A DNA stretch of 64,000 nt from JAPOXR01 sp965219635. GTDB taxonomy: Bacteria > Pseudomonadota > Alphaproteobacteria > Rhodobacterales > Rhodobacteraceae. How positions within the stretch are numbered: the first letter of the stretch is position 1; every line of letters starts with the position of its first letter. The notes beneath the pieces are model-generated. The model saw nothing but the letters and a program-made list of their open reading frames with translations. It did no database searches and had not been told where the DNA came from. Of the stretch, positions 26,606 through 34,881 are shown piece by piece. The translations under genes were made by a program, and so were the position numbers. The stretch spans positions 3,658,001 to 3,722,000 of the forward strand of contig OZ244783.1 of the NCBI GenBank assembly GCA_965219635.1. The letters run 5' to 3'.

Positions 26606-27011
26606 CTATATGCATGGTCCTCCGGTTCGATGGCCGGGCCAGCCTCGTCCGGCCGTGTGTTTCTGGCAGGTCCGACCTGCGCGCCAGAACCGAGCCACGG
26701 CAAACCCTGATTCCAATCCGCTTGAGCGTTCTGCCCAGGCAAGGTCCAAGAATGCACACACCATCGTCCAGGCGGAATAGGGCTCCATGCGCAGCACAGA
26801 TGATGTAGTTGCGCCTCCCGTCCAGGAACTCATTTTTCTTCCAGCCGAGCCTTGATTGCCCGTAGTGCGGGCAAAGATTGACATATGCGTGGACCGAATT
26901 GCCGTTTCTGACGGCCAGTGCGAGGTGACGTCCCCGGTTGTCGGGCCAGAACCCGATTGATCCACGGTTCGGAATGTCCTCAAGCCCGCAGACCAGCACC
27001 TCGTCGTTCAT
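26586..27011 (-). CDS. Rieske [2Fe-2S] domain protein
   Basis: A 141-residue protein with a Rieske cluster site: C-P-H at about 47-49, and C-A-A-H-G-A-L-F about 22 residues later, then a G-P-C loop. No mononuclear-iron oxygenase domain is present, so it resembles a stand-alone ferredoxin-type Rieske protein or a small auxiliary subunit. The start at 27011 overlaps the VOC stop by 4 bases (ATGA), which argues against the longer frame from 27044. The C-terminal 40 residues are Arg-rich and off-consensus. It may pass electrons to, or reactivate, an oxygenase of this cluster. Confidence 0.75.
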   Translation of the reverse strand: MNDEVLVCGLEDIPNRGSIGFWPDNRGRHLALAVRNGNSVHAYVNLCPHYGQSRLGWKKNEFLDGRRNYIICAAHGALFRLDDGVCILGPCLGRTLKRIGIRVCRGSVLARRSDLPETHGRTRLARPSNRRTMHIDAQKNH

Positions 27012-27937
27012 TTCTTGCCGGGAGGTGGTCCGCCTGGAGCCCACTTTTCGACGTTCTCAAACAGGAACATCTGCGAGGTTTCTGCAGAAAGCGCGGCCTC
27101 GCGCCGGATCCAGTCGCCGTCGTGCAGATCCATATCGGCATCGTATTCGATATTCGCCCCCAGAGGCGACTGGAAGTACCAGAACCAGTTCGAACCGAAC
27201 TTGTGGCGGCCCGGACCCCAAAAGCTCTCATATCCCCTCTTGATCATGCGGCTGCCCGCCAGCATCAATTCAGTGGGGCCTTGCATGTGAAATGCCAGGT
27301 GTTCCAGCCCCTGCATGTAGGGTGGTGTCTGGATCATGAAGAGCACATGGTGATCGTTATTCGCCTGTGGTCGCAGAAACGGGCCCGTGTTTTTGAAGTG
27401 GTCGGTCACGACAAAACCCAAGCGGTCGATGTAGAAGTTCGAGCCGGCCTCATGATCCGGTACAAAATAGACGACATGGCTCAAAGTTCTGGGGCGCGCT
27501 TCGGCGTCTTCATTCGCGCCGATTTCGTTCGGTTTGCGGCCGGGCTCTGCGCCAGGGGAGTTGATCAGCTCTGCGGGCAGATCCAGCTTGATGCGTCGGG
27601 TAATCCTGAAAGCGATTTCAAACCCGAGATCGTCTTTGCAGGCGATCGTGCCATCGTCCGACCTGGTGACATTGCGGTCACGCGACAGTTCCACCTCTAT
27701 TTCATTAATGGTTTCCTGGTCTTCAACACCCCAGATGGTTTGGCGGAGCATCGTCGCTGTTGGCAATGGCGGCGGCAGGTCCGGGTCGTCCCTGGCCCGC
27801 AGCGTTACCGCCGTCTTGTCCAGCGCCTCGAACCGGTCCGACCCTGCGTCGGCCAATCCGAAATCTGTCAGAAATGCCCGGCAGGCGTCGAAATCGTCAA
27901 TTCCGAAGATCAGCTCATCCGGTCCGACAATGCGCAT
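27008..27937 (-). CDS. VOC-family extradiol-dioxygenase-like protein
   Basis: A 309-residue two-domain vicinal oxygen chelate protein. The C-terminal domain keeps the 2-His-1-Glu metal triad pattern: H in L-S-H-V-V-Y-F, H in L-E-H-L-A-F-H, E in A-N-I-E-Y. This resembles 2,3-dihydroxybiphenyl-type ring-cleaving enzymes. ATG 27937 is chosen because GGAGGAC lies 8 bases upstream and the fold begins there. It leads the minus-strand operon VOC-Rieske-cyclase. A divergent LysR gene 119 bases away is its likely activator. Substrate unknown. Confidence 0.78.
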   Translation of the reverse strand: MRIVGPDELIFGIDDFDACRAFLTDFGLADAGSDRFEALDKTAVTLRARDDPDLPPPLPTATMLRQTIWGVEDQETINEIEVELSRDRNVTRSDDGTIACKDDLGFEIAFRITRRIKLDLPAELINSPGAEPGRKPNEIGANEDAEARPRTLSHVVYFVPDHEAGSNFYIDRLGFVVTDHFKNTGPFLRPQANNDHHVLFMIQTPPYMQGLEHLAFHMQGPTELMLAGSRMIKRGYESFWGPGRHKFGSNWFWYFQSPLGANIEYDADMDLHDGDWIRREAALSAETSQMFLFENVEKWAPGGPPPGKK

Positions 27938-27989
27938 CTGTTCGGTCCTCCCGTTTGCTTGCCTTTGCAAGGGTAAGGTGTTTTGGAAC

Positions 27990-28029
27990 ATTCATGAAAT
28001 TGTAAATCCTGATGGTATACATTCATGCA
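27990..28029. promoter_or_regulatory. Candidate LysR operator region (VOC/LysR divergent promoter)
   Basis: The 119-bp gap between divergent VOC and LysR genes contains the palindrome TTCATGAA (27991-27998) and a second ATTCATG copy at 28021-28027, 31 bases apart. LysR proteins usually bind paired sites in exactly this kind of gap. Assignment is by position and repeat only. Confidence 0.4.
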
Positions 28030-28056
28030 GGCAATGCAAATTGCGAGGAACGAGAC

Positions 28057-28959
28057 ATGCGTTTCAAGAAACTTGATCTCAATCTGCTCGTGGCCCTGGA
28101 TCACATGCTCGAGCTTCGTTCGGTCACGGCAGCAGCAGAGCGGATGTTCATGAGCCAATCGGCCATGTCCAATGCATTGACGCGTCTCCGTACATATTTT
28201 GATGACCCGCTTCTGGTCCAGGTCGGGCGCAGGATGGTGCTCACGCCCCGCGCGGAGTCCTTGCGCCCGGCGATACGGGACATACTCGTCCGGACAGAGG
28301 CGGCGATTGATACAACGCCACGCTTCGACCCAACGCAAACCGGGAGGATCTTCAATATACTCCTCTCCGACTACAGCCTTCGGGTGTTGATGCCTCAAGT
28401 GCTTCGCATTGCGGAATTGCAGGGTGCAACTACCGGCTTCAATCTGAAGGCCCAGACAACGACGCCCTACATCCAGCTTGAGCAAGGTGAGATAGATCTA
28501 CTCATTGCCCCGCAGGATTTCATATCCCATGAGCATCCGGCTACCCTGGTCTATGAGGATGAGTATGTTGTCGTGGCCTGCAAGCACGGCAGATATGCCG
28601 AAGCGCCCATGGGCAAACAAGCCTATGAAGAGGCGGGTCATGTTGTCATGGTCCCACCCAACGAGGCGCGGACGGTCGAAAATCGCCTGCTGGAAGAGGC
28701 AGGCCTGACCCGACGGGTAGAAGTCAGGACATTTTCCTTCTCCACCCTTCCGCACCTGGTCAGCAATACAAACCGGCTGGCAACCGTTCACCGGCGGCTG
28801 GCCGAGACGCTCCGCCATAATGCGGATATTGTCATTCACGCTCTGCCGTCGAAGAACGCAATCCTCCGGCAAATGATGCAATGGCACACCTATCGCGAGA
28901 GCGACCCGGGAATTTCGTGGTTGAGGTCAGTATTTCAGGAAGCGGGCCGACGAGCATAA
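28057..28959 (+). CDS. LysR family transcriptional regulator
   Basis: A 300-residue LysR regulator. The N-terminal winged helix has L-D-L-N-L-L-V-A-L, S-V-T-A-A-A-E-R-M-F-M-S-Q-S-A-M-S-N-A-L-T-R-L-R and F-D-D-P-L-L-V, which places it in the NodD/NahR-like branch. The C-terminal co-inducer domain begins near residue 92. GAGGAA precedes ATG 28057; the frame runs 45 bases further upstream but without support. It is divergent from the VOC-Rieske-cyclase operon and upstream of the flavin monooxygenase operon, so it could control either or both. Confidence 0.88.
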   Translation: MRFKKLDLNLLVALDHMLELRSVTAAAERMFMSQSAMSNALTRLRTYFDDPLLVQVGRRMVLTPRAESLRPAIRDILVRTEAAIDTTPRFDPTQTGRIFNILLSDYSLRVLMPQVLRIAELQGATTGFNLKAQTTTPYIQLEQGEIDLLIAPQDFISHEHPATLVYEDEYVVVACKHGRYAEAPMGKQAYEEAGHVVMVPPNEARTVENRLLEEAGLTRRVEVRTFSFSTLPHLVSNTNRLATVHRRLAETLRHNADIVIHALPSKNAILRQMMQWHTYRESDPGISWLRSVFQEAGRRA

Positions 28960-29054
28960 TCCATTGATCTTGTCGATGCTTTGGATTGCAGCTTTCAATT
29001 TTGCAAATGCTCAGACCCAACATAGTCTGAGCGAAACAGGGAGGAGCTTGCGCA

Positions 29055-30179
29055 ATGAGAATTGACAAGGCCCTGATTGTCGGTGGCGGGATAGGTGGTC
29101 TGACAGCCGGCATCGCCATGCGCCGCAGAGCCATTCCGGTTGAGATCATCGAGCGCGATCCTGATTGGACCGTTTATGGCGTTGGCATAATCCAGCAAAT
29201 GAACGTGATCCGGGCCATGGACGATATTGATGTGCTGGATGCATACCTCTCCAGGGCCTACGGCTTCGACAGAACCACGCTGTTTGCCGGCCCAGCAGGC
29301 CGCAAGGAGGCGGAATTCGATGCACCTAGGCTTGCCGGTCCGCAATACCCATCGAATGCCGGGATCAGGCGGACCGATTTGCAGAAAGTACTGGCTGACA
29401 AGGCAGCCGAAGTCGGAGCGCATGTCCGCCTCGGCATCACAGTCGACAAGATGAATGACGATGGCGAAGGCGTCGATGTGCATTTTTCCGACGGCTCAAC
29501 CGGCCGTTATGATATCGTGATCGGCGCAGACGGTGTCTTTTCGCAGACGCGCGGAATGATCCTGCCGGATGCCCCCAAGCCCCGCTATACGGGCCAGTGG
29601 GTCTGGCGGTACAATCTGCCGCGCCCGCAAGATGTCGAGGGCATTCATATCTTTGCCGGTCCCTGTAACGCCGGACTGGTGCCGATCTCGGCTGATCTGG
29701 TCTACATGTTTCTGCTCAGTGAGGAGCCGGAAGATTTCGTGCTCCCGGCCCAGGGATCCGCAGCTGCGATGCGGCAGCGCGGCGCCCGGATGGCACCGCC
29801 GCAGATCGCCGAGAAACTGGACCAGATCACGGACGACGCAAGCGTCGTTGCGCGCCCGCTTGAGGTCATCTTCCTTGATGGTGACTGGCACAGAGGGCGG
29901 GTCGTTCTGCTTGGCGATGCCGTCCATGCCGCAACTCCTCACCTCGCACAGGGAGCAGGCATGGCGATTGAAGATGCGCTGGTGCTGGCCGACGAAATCG
30001 AAAAGGGTGAAACACCCGTGGAGGTTTTCGCCGCCTACCGGGCGCGCCGCATGCCCCGCGTAGAGCATGTGGTCAAAACCTCAATCATGATTGGGGATGC
30101 CCAGATGGGCAAGATTCCGCCGGTCAATGTCGGTGAACTGACAGGCAAGACCATCGGCATGATGGCACAACCCATCTGA
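29055..30179 (+). CDS. FAD-dependent monooxygenase (salicylate / 3-hydroxybenzoate hydroxylase type)
   Basis: A 374-residue class A flavoprotein hydroxylase. It has the FAD motif G-G-G-I-G-G-L at residues 10-16, E-R-D at the end of the second strand, the D-G motif with I-G-A-D-G-V-F-S, and the second FAD motif G-D-A-V-H-A-A-T-P-H-L-A-Q-G-A-G. GGGAGGAG precedes the ATG. It would hydroxylate an aromatic or heteroaromatic acid using NAD(P)H and O2. It heads an operon with a hydrolase, GST, cupin, epimerase and FAA hydrolase, compatible with ring hydroxylation followed by cleavage-product processing. Confidence 0.87.
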   Translation: MRIDKALIVGGGIGGLTAGIAMRRRAIPVEIIERDPDWTVYGVGIIQQMNVIRAMDDIDVLDAYLSRAYGFDRTTLFAGPAGRKEAEFDAPRLAGPQYPSNAGIRRTDLQKVLADKAAEVGAHVRLGITVDKMNDDGEGVDVHFSDGSTGRYDIVIGADGVFSQTRGMILPDAPKPRYTGQWVWRYNLPRPQDVEGIHIFAGPCNAGLVPISADLVYMFLLSEEPEDFVLPAQGSAAAMRQRGARMAPPQIAEKLDQITDDASVVARPLEVIFLDGDWHRGRVVLLGDAVHAATPHLAQGAGMAIEDALVLADEIEKGETPVEVFAAYRARRMPRVEHVVKTSIMIGDAQMGKIPPVNVGELTGKTIGMMAQPI

Positions 30180-30195
30180 AGGAAGGCCTGCCGCC

Positions 30196-31356
30196 ATGGC
30201 GATGTTTGACTATTTCCCGAACTATGTCTGGAATCTCTCCGTGTCGATTGCCATGGCCAGCGGCGCGGAACTTGGCGAGATTATGGATATGTGCCAGCCT
30301 CTTCTTGCCAAGGTAAAGGAGGGAGAAGATGCTGCCACAGGCGACTTCATGCAGGAGTGGGCGCGGGTCGCCGACAAGCTGGTGGAACTAGCAGGCGAGG
30401 ATGCAGAAAAGGGCCGCCTGCTTTCTGCCGGGCCCAAACTGCAGCGGGCCGCTCTCTATTATCTGACAGCAGAGAGAATGCAGGGTCATGGCGACCCCGG
30501 ACGGCAGGAAACCTACGAGAAGGCACTGTCATCATTCGCCAAGGGAACGGGATATGCCGGGGACAATGTTGAGCGGTTCGAGATACCCTATGAGGGCAAA
30601 GTAATTCCGGCACTCCTGACCAGGGCCGAGGGCGTTGAGGGACCAGGGCCAACTGTCATCTTTCTGAACGGTCTCGATAGCTGCAAGGAACTCCTCTATT
30701 GGACCTGGCTTCCCCATGCATTGTCCAGGCGCGGCATATCAACGCTTTGTGTCGATCAGCCAGGCACTGGAGAGTCATTGCGGAAGCAGGGGCTGCACGC
30801 CCATGCGGATAGCGAGAAATGGGGTACGCCTGTTCTGGACTGGTTGATTGCAAGGGATGATGTGGACGAAAACCGTGTCGGCATTACCGGGATTTCGCTG
30901 GGCGGGTACTATGCGCCGCGGGTTTGCGCCAATGAACCCCGTTTCGCCTCCGGTGCAGTCTGGGGCGCAAACCACAACTGGGCTGAGGTGCAGCAGAAGC
31001 GCCTCCAACGCGAAGGGGAAAACCCGGTTCCGCACTACTGGAACCATGTCAAATGGGTTTTTGGCGCCAATGACATGGATGAATTCCTTGAGAAGGCCCG
31101 AGACATGCACCTTGAAGGCCAGATGGAGAAGATCCGGATACCGTTTCTCATCACCCACGGTGCCGGCGACAGGCAGATTCCGCTCGACTATGCATACCGG
31201 AGTCATGAGCAGTTGGTGAACTCGCCCCGGCGGGAACTGAAAATCTTTACAGAACGCGAAGGCGGTGTCGAGCATGTCGGGGCCGACAACATGTCCTTCG
31301 GCCGCGATTACATTGCCGACTGGTTCGCAGAAACACTCGGCGGTCGGGTGAGTTGA
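30196..31356 (+). CDS. Alpha/beta hydrolase (FrsA / dihydroxypseudooxynicotine hydrolase-like)
   Basis: A 386-residue protein: a helical N-terminal domain (about 1-120), then an alpha/beta hydrolase core with nucleophile S234 in G-I-S-L-G-G, D325 in H-G-A-G-D and H360 in V-E-H-V-G-A-D. The D-Q-P-G-T-G-E-S loop and helical cap resemble the family that includes 2,6-dihydroxypseudooxynicotine hydrolase, a C-C bond hydrolase of nicotine catabolism. That specificity is not shown here. AAGGAAGG precedes the ATG. The stop overlaps the GST start by 4 bases. Confidence 0.8.
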   Translation: MAMFDYFPNYVWNLSVSIAMASGAELGEIMDMCQPLLAKVKEGEDAATGDFMQEWARVADKLVELAGEDAEKGRLLSAGPKLQRAALYYLTAERMQGHGDPGRQETYEKALSSFAKGTGYAGDNVERFEIPYEGKVIPALLTRAEGVEGPGPTVIFLNGLDSCKELLYWTWLPHALSRRGISTLCVDQPGTGESLRKQGLHAHADSEKWGTPVLDWLIARDDVDENRVGITGISLGGYYAPRVCANEPRFASGAVWGANHNWAEVQQKRLQREGENPVPHYWNHVKWVFGANDMDEFLEKARDMHLEGQMEKIRIPFLITHGAGDRQIPLDYAYRSHEQLVNSPRRELKIFTEREGGVEHVGADNMSFGRDYIADWFAETLGGRVS

Positions 31357-32018
31357 TGTATACGCTGTTTGCGGCCCCGGGTGCCTGTTCTCGTGTTCCG
31401 ATGATTGCCCTGGAGGAAGCGGGCGCCGTATTCGAGGTCAGGCTTGTCCGCTTCATGAAAGGGCAGCACAAGTCGCCGGATTATCTGAAGATGAATCCGG
31501 CAGGGAAGGTGCCGGTTCTGGTTGCGCCTGACGGCCCACTTGCCGAGAACGTAGCGATTGCGCGCTATCTGGCCTCCCGGCACAAGGGCCTGCTTCCGGA
31601 TACGGTGAATGCATACGCGGAAGCCCGGATCACCTCCGATCTTTCCTTCTGTTCGGCCAATCTGCACCCGATTGTAACCCGCATGCGCATGCCAATGTTC
31701 ATGGCAGATGGTGAGGAAGCTGTGGCTTCCGTACGGGCAAAGGCCATCGACGCGCTGATGCCGCTTGCTTCGATGGTTGAGTCTCGCATTGGCAATGGAC
31801 CCTGGTGGTTTGAAACCGGCTGGTCGATCCTCGACGCGTACATCTACTGGGTCTGGTTCCGCTCGACCGGCTGTGGCTTTCCCGGAGGCGAGTTTCCTGA
31901 CTGGCGCGCCCACGCTGAGCGGATGGAGGCGCGGCCTTCTGTTCAACGCGCCCTGGAACGCGAGGCAGAGCTTCAATCGATCCTGGAAGCTGAAGGGCTG
32001 GCGCCGCCCATGAGGTGA
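31353..32018 (+). CDS. Glutathione S-transferase family protein
   Basis: A 221-residue cytosolic GST. The thioredoxin-like N-terminal domain has A-P-G-A-C-S at the glutathione site, N-P-A-G-K-V-P-V-L (cis-Pro loop) and E-N-V-A-I-A-R-Y-L, and a helical C-terminal domain follows. In ring-cleavage operons GSTs often isomerise maleyl-type products, which would fit the FAA hydrolase downstream. The start forms an ATGA overlap with the hydrolase gene. Confidence 0.85.
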   Translation: MMYTLFAAPGACSRVPMIALEEAGAVFEVRLVRFMKGQHKSPDYLKMNPAGKVPVLVAPDGPLAENVAIARYLASRHKGLLPDTVNAYAEARITSDLSFCSANLHPIVTRMRMPMFMADGEEAVASVRAKAIDALMPLASMVESRIGNGPWWFETGWSILDAYIYWVWFRSTGCGFPGGEFPDWRAHAERMEARPSVQRALEREAELQSILEAEGLAPPMR

Positions 32019-32021
32019 CAA

Positions 32022-32636
32022 TTGGAAATCAAGGAAATCAGGCGGGTTGTGACCGGCCACGACAGGACAGGCAAGGCAATTGTTGTCAGCGATGGTGGAT
32101 TGCCGCATGTCACTCGCCCTCCACACCAGCCAGGGTTGGCATTTCACGAGATATGGAACACGGCAGCATTACCGGCGCCGCTGGATTTCGACGAGCCTGA
32201 CCCAACACACCTGCACCGGGCCACTGCGCCTCCCGAGGGTGGAACAATCATCCGGGTCGTGGATATTCCTCCGGAGGGCCGGGATGGGCCGGATTTTGAT
32301 CGGGCAGAGGCCGAAGCGCTGTTCGAAGCTGTGGGTCTTGCCGGCAACGCTAGGCACACAATTCCTGGCCGCCACCCGTTGATGCACCGTACGGAAAGTG
32401 TGGACTATGGGGTGGTGCTTGCCGGAGAGATAACCCTGCTGCTTGACGAAGAAGAGGTCCTGTTGGTTCCGGGCGATGTTATCATCCAGCGCGGAACAAT
32501 CCACGCATGGGCCAATCGCTCAAACAGCTCCTGCCGCATGCTTTTCATCCTGACGGATGCCCGGTTCAATCCGGAATTGAGGACCGCACAAGCTGCCAAC
32601 GACGCAGTTGTTCAGGAGCGGGCCAAAGGGAAATGA
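32022..32636 (+). CDS. Cupin domain protein
   Basis: A 204-residue protein with a C-terminal cupin barrel: G-V-V-L-A-G-E-I-T-L-L-L-D, then the L-V-P-G-D-V-I-I-Q-R-G-T-I-H-A-W metal half-site. It is too short and single-domain to be a standard gentisate dioxygenase. The TTG start lies just after the GST stop with GAGGTGA upstream. It could be an isomerase, dioxygenase or ligand sensor of the operon. The stop overlaps the next ATG. Confidence 0.72.
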   Translation: MEIKEIRRVVTGHDRTGKAIVVSDGGLPHVTRPPHQPGLAFHEIWNTAALPAPLDFDEPDPTHLHRATAPPEGGTIIRVVDIPPEGRDGPDFDRAEAEALFEAVGLAGNARHTIPGRHPLMHRTESVDYGVVLAGEITLLLDEEEVLLVPGDVIIQRGTIHAWANRSNSSCRMLFILTDARFNPELRTAQAANDAVVQERAKGK

Positions 32637-33550
32637 AGCTTGTCGTAACCGGTGCTGGCGGTTTTCTGGGGGCTGAAGTCGTCCGGCAGGCGAATGCGGA
32701 CCCGAGGGTGACGCGTCTCGTTGCCACCGATTTGACCAGCATTCCGGACGTCGCTGGCGTTGAACAAATTATGGGTGATCTGCGCGATCCGGCACTGAGG
32801 GACGCACTATTTGGCGATGCCGATGTGATCATCCAACTCGCTACCGTGCCTGGTGCTGCTGCCGAGGCAGACCCGGTCGCGGCTCGCGAGGTCAATGTTG
32901 ATGTGCCTCTGGCGATGATTGATGCATTGCGCGGCAGCAAGACCCGCCTTGTATTTGCATCTTCGGTTGCGGTGTTGGGTTCCAACCTGCCGGACCCCGT
33001 GACAGATGCCACTCCAAGCGCACCGGTGCTGGTTTATGGCGCCCAAAAGGCAATGATCGAATTGGCCTTGTCCTGTGAGGTTCACAATCGCAGGCTCGAT
33101 GCTGTTTCTCTCCGGCCCGCAGGAATTGTTGCACGAGACGGGAGGGATGCCGGGTTGAAGTCGGCGTTCCTGTCGCGGCTCTTTTGGGCATTCCGGCGGA
33201 ACGAGGCAATCGACTTGCCATTGGCACCCCAAAGCCGGGTCTGGCTGACCTCAGTCTCAACTGCCGCCCGGAATTTTCTGCATGCGGCTTTTGCAGATTC
33301 AGGATTTGGGCCGATGCCGATAACGCTGCCGATGCTGACACCGCGCATTGAAGATCTGGTTGCATCCCTGTCAGCCTGTTTCCCGAGAAGTCTGCCCTGC
33401 ATCACATATACTCCGGACATCGAGTTCAGGCGCATGTTCGGGGATATGCAGGAAGTGGAAACCGGGGCGGCCTTGCAAGCGGGCTTTGCAGGAGACCAGG
33501 ATCTGAAGGCTTTGATTGCTGGCGCAATGATGGGGAAAGAGAACGCATGA
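32633..33550 (+). CDS. NAD-dependent epimerase/dehydratase family protein (D-erythronate dehydrogenase-like)
   Basis: A 305-residue extended SDR. The Rossmann motif G-A-G-G-F-L-G is near the start, with the S-S-V-A-V-L segment and Y-G-A-Q-K catalytic Y-x-x-x-K. The Y-G-A-Q-K-A-M-I-E and S-L-R-x-x-G-I-V-A-R-D-G motifs resemble DenD (D-erythronate dehydrogenase) relatives. The ATG at 32633 gives a 4-base overlap with the cupin gene, so the longer frame upstream was discarded. Its substrate in an aromatic-type operon is not clear. Confidence 0.78.
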   Translation: MKLVVTGAGGFLGAEVVRQANADPRVTRLVATDLTSIPDVAGVEQIMGDLRDPALRDALFGDADVIIQLATVPGAAAEADPVAAREVNVDVPLAMIDALRGSKTRLVFASSVAVLGSNLPDPVTDATPSAPVLVYGAQKAMIELALSCEVHNRRLDAVSLRPAGIVARDGRDAGLKSAFLSRLFWAFRRNEAIDLPLAPQSRVWLTSVSTAARNFLHAAFADSGFGPMPITLPMLTPRIEDLVASLSACFPRSLPCITYTPDIEFRRMFGDMQEVETGAALQAGFAGDQDLKALIAGAMMGKENA

Positions 33551-34515
33551 GATTTGCAACCATGCCTGATGGCACTCCCGACGGACGCCTGCATCTCGTA
33601 AGCACGGATAATGACCGTTGCACTCCAGCGTTGGCGGCTGTCACTCTTCAAGATGTAATGGAAAACTGGACAGCACTAGCTCCAGTTCTGGCAGACGAAT
33701 ATTCCCGCCTCAATTCAGGCGGCGGGGAAAGGTTTGACCCGGCGGCCGCAGCAGCGCCGCTACCGCGTGCCTGGCAATGGCTGGATGGCTCGGCATACGA
33801 CAGTCACGGCGAACTCATGCAAAAGGTCTTCAATCTTGACCCGAACCCCAAGGGTCGTCCGCTGATGTACCAAGGCATGTCAGACCGGTTCCTTGGACCT
33901 GCCGAGGATATCCCCTTACCAAATGAGGAAGACGGCATAGATTTCGAAGGGGAGTTTGGGGTCATCTGCAGTGAAGTGCCCATGTCGGCTGGCCCGGAAA
34001 GGGTTGCCGGTCACATACGGCTGATCGTCCAGATCAACGACTGGTCACTTCGCAGGCTCGCCCCATTGGAGATGAAGACGGGTTTCGGTTGGATTCAGGC
34101 CAAACCTGCGTGCTCAATGGCGCCAGTTGCGCTGACGCCGGACGAACTGGGGCCTGCCTGGCGCGACTCGCGCGTGGATTTGCCTCTTGTCGTCGAACTC
34201 AATGGCGAGAGTTTTGGCGCTGCTGAAGGATATGACATGAGCTTTGGTTTCGATGAACTCATTGCTCATGCTGCCTGCACCCGGGATTTGGTTGCCGGAA
34301 CTATCATCGGTTCAGGCACTGTTTCGAATGCCAACTTTCGCGAGGTTGGATCATCCTGCATCGCCGAACGGCGCGGAATGGAACTGATGGACGAAGGCGA
34401 ACCGGTCACCCCATTCATGTCTTTTGGCGACCGGGTGCGCATGGAATGCCGGACCCGGGACGGGAGGCCACTGTTCGGCGCAATCGACCAGAAAGTTGTC
34501 AGCGCCGCCCTCTGA
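33547..34515 (+). CDS. Fumarylacetoacetate hydrolase family protein
   Basis: A 322-residue FAA-hydrolase-fold enzyme. The metal-binding acid residues lie in I-D-F-E-G-E-F-G-V (E-x-E), the W-S-L-R-R-L loop follows, and the late G-T-I-I-G-S-G-T-V-S-N-A strand closes the barrel. The family hydrolyses or decarboxylates beta-diketo acids such as fumarylpyruvate. It overlaps the epimerase stop by 4 bases and ends the operon begun at 29055. The N-terminal extension of about 110 residues is longer than in the second copy at 34882. Confidence 0.83.
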   Translation: MRFATMPDGTPDGRLHLVSTDNDRCTPALAAVTLQDVMENWTALAPVLADEYSRLNSGGGERFDPAAAAAPLPRAWQWLDGSAYDSHGELMQKVFNLDPNPKGRPLMYQGMSDRFLGPAEDIPLPNEEDGIDFEGEFGVICSEVPMSAGPERVAGHIRLIVQINDWSLRRLAPLEMKTGFGWIQAKPACSMAPVALTPDELGPAWRDSRVDLPLVVELNGESFGAAEGYDMSFGFDELIAHAACTRDLVAGTIIGSGTVSNANFREVGSSCIAERRGMELMDEGEPVTPFMSFGDRVRMECRTRDGRPLFGAIDQKVVSAAL

Positions 34516-34597
34516 CCGTCTATGTGCAATGCGCCGGAAATGGACAGACGGACCCTCAATACAAAGGCTGTATCGGAGCGCCGTGCATGTCATGATT

Positions 34598-34673
34598 TGG
34601 TGAGCCCGACAGGATTCGAACCTGTGACCCACTGATTAAAAGTCAGTTGCTCTACCAACTGAGCTACGGGCCC
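34598..34673 (-). tRNA. tRNA-Lys (anticodon UUU)
   Basis: The reverse strand folds into a full cloverleaf of 76 bases with encoded CCA: acceptor stem GGGCCCG/CGGGCTC (one G-U pair), anticodon stem ACTGA/TCAGT with loop CTTTTAA, and a T-arm with GGTTCGAATCC. The anticodon TTT reads lysine AAA/AAG. No second copy of its 3' end was seen in the window, so there is no sign of an integrated element bounded by it here. Confidence 0.96.
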
Positions 34674-34881
34674 GCCAAAATTGCCGCGGCCGATTCCGGT
34701 TGGCGGCAAGGACGGGCGTTTAGCACCCGTCCAGAATCCGGTCAAGATGATCTGCCGCTGGCAACCATCTTGCAATGTGAATTTCCGCACTTGCTGGCAT
34801 AGGGGAAGGATCGTGCAGCTTGCAGTCGGCGCCGCGGGTTGCTGGCAGGGCCGGATGGCGGGCCAGAAGCTGGACTGGTGC

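Noticed and set aside
32022..32636. Cupin protein as gentisate 1,2-dioxygenase
   Set aside because: It has a single cupin domain and is far shorter than standard two-domain gentisate dioxygenases.
34598..34673. tRNA-Lys as an attachment site for an integrated element
   Set aside because: No integrase gene beside it and no second copy of the tRNA 3' end seen in the window.
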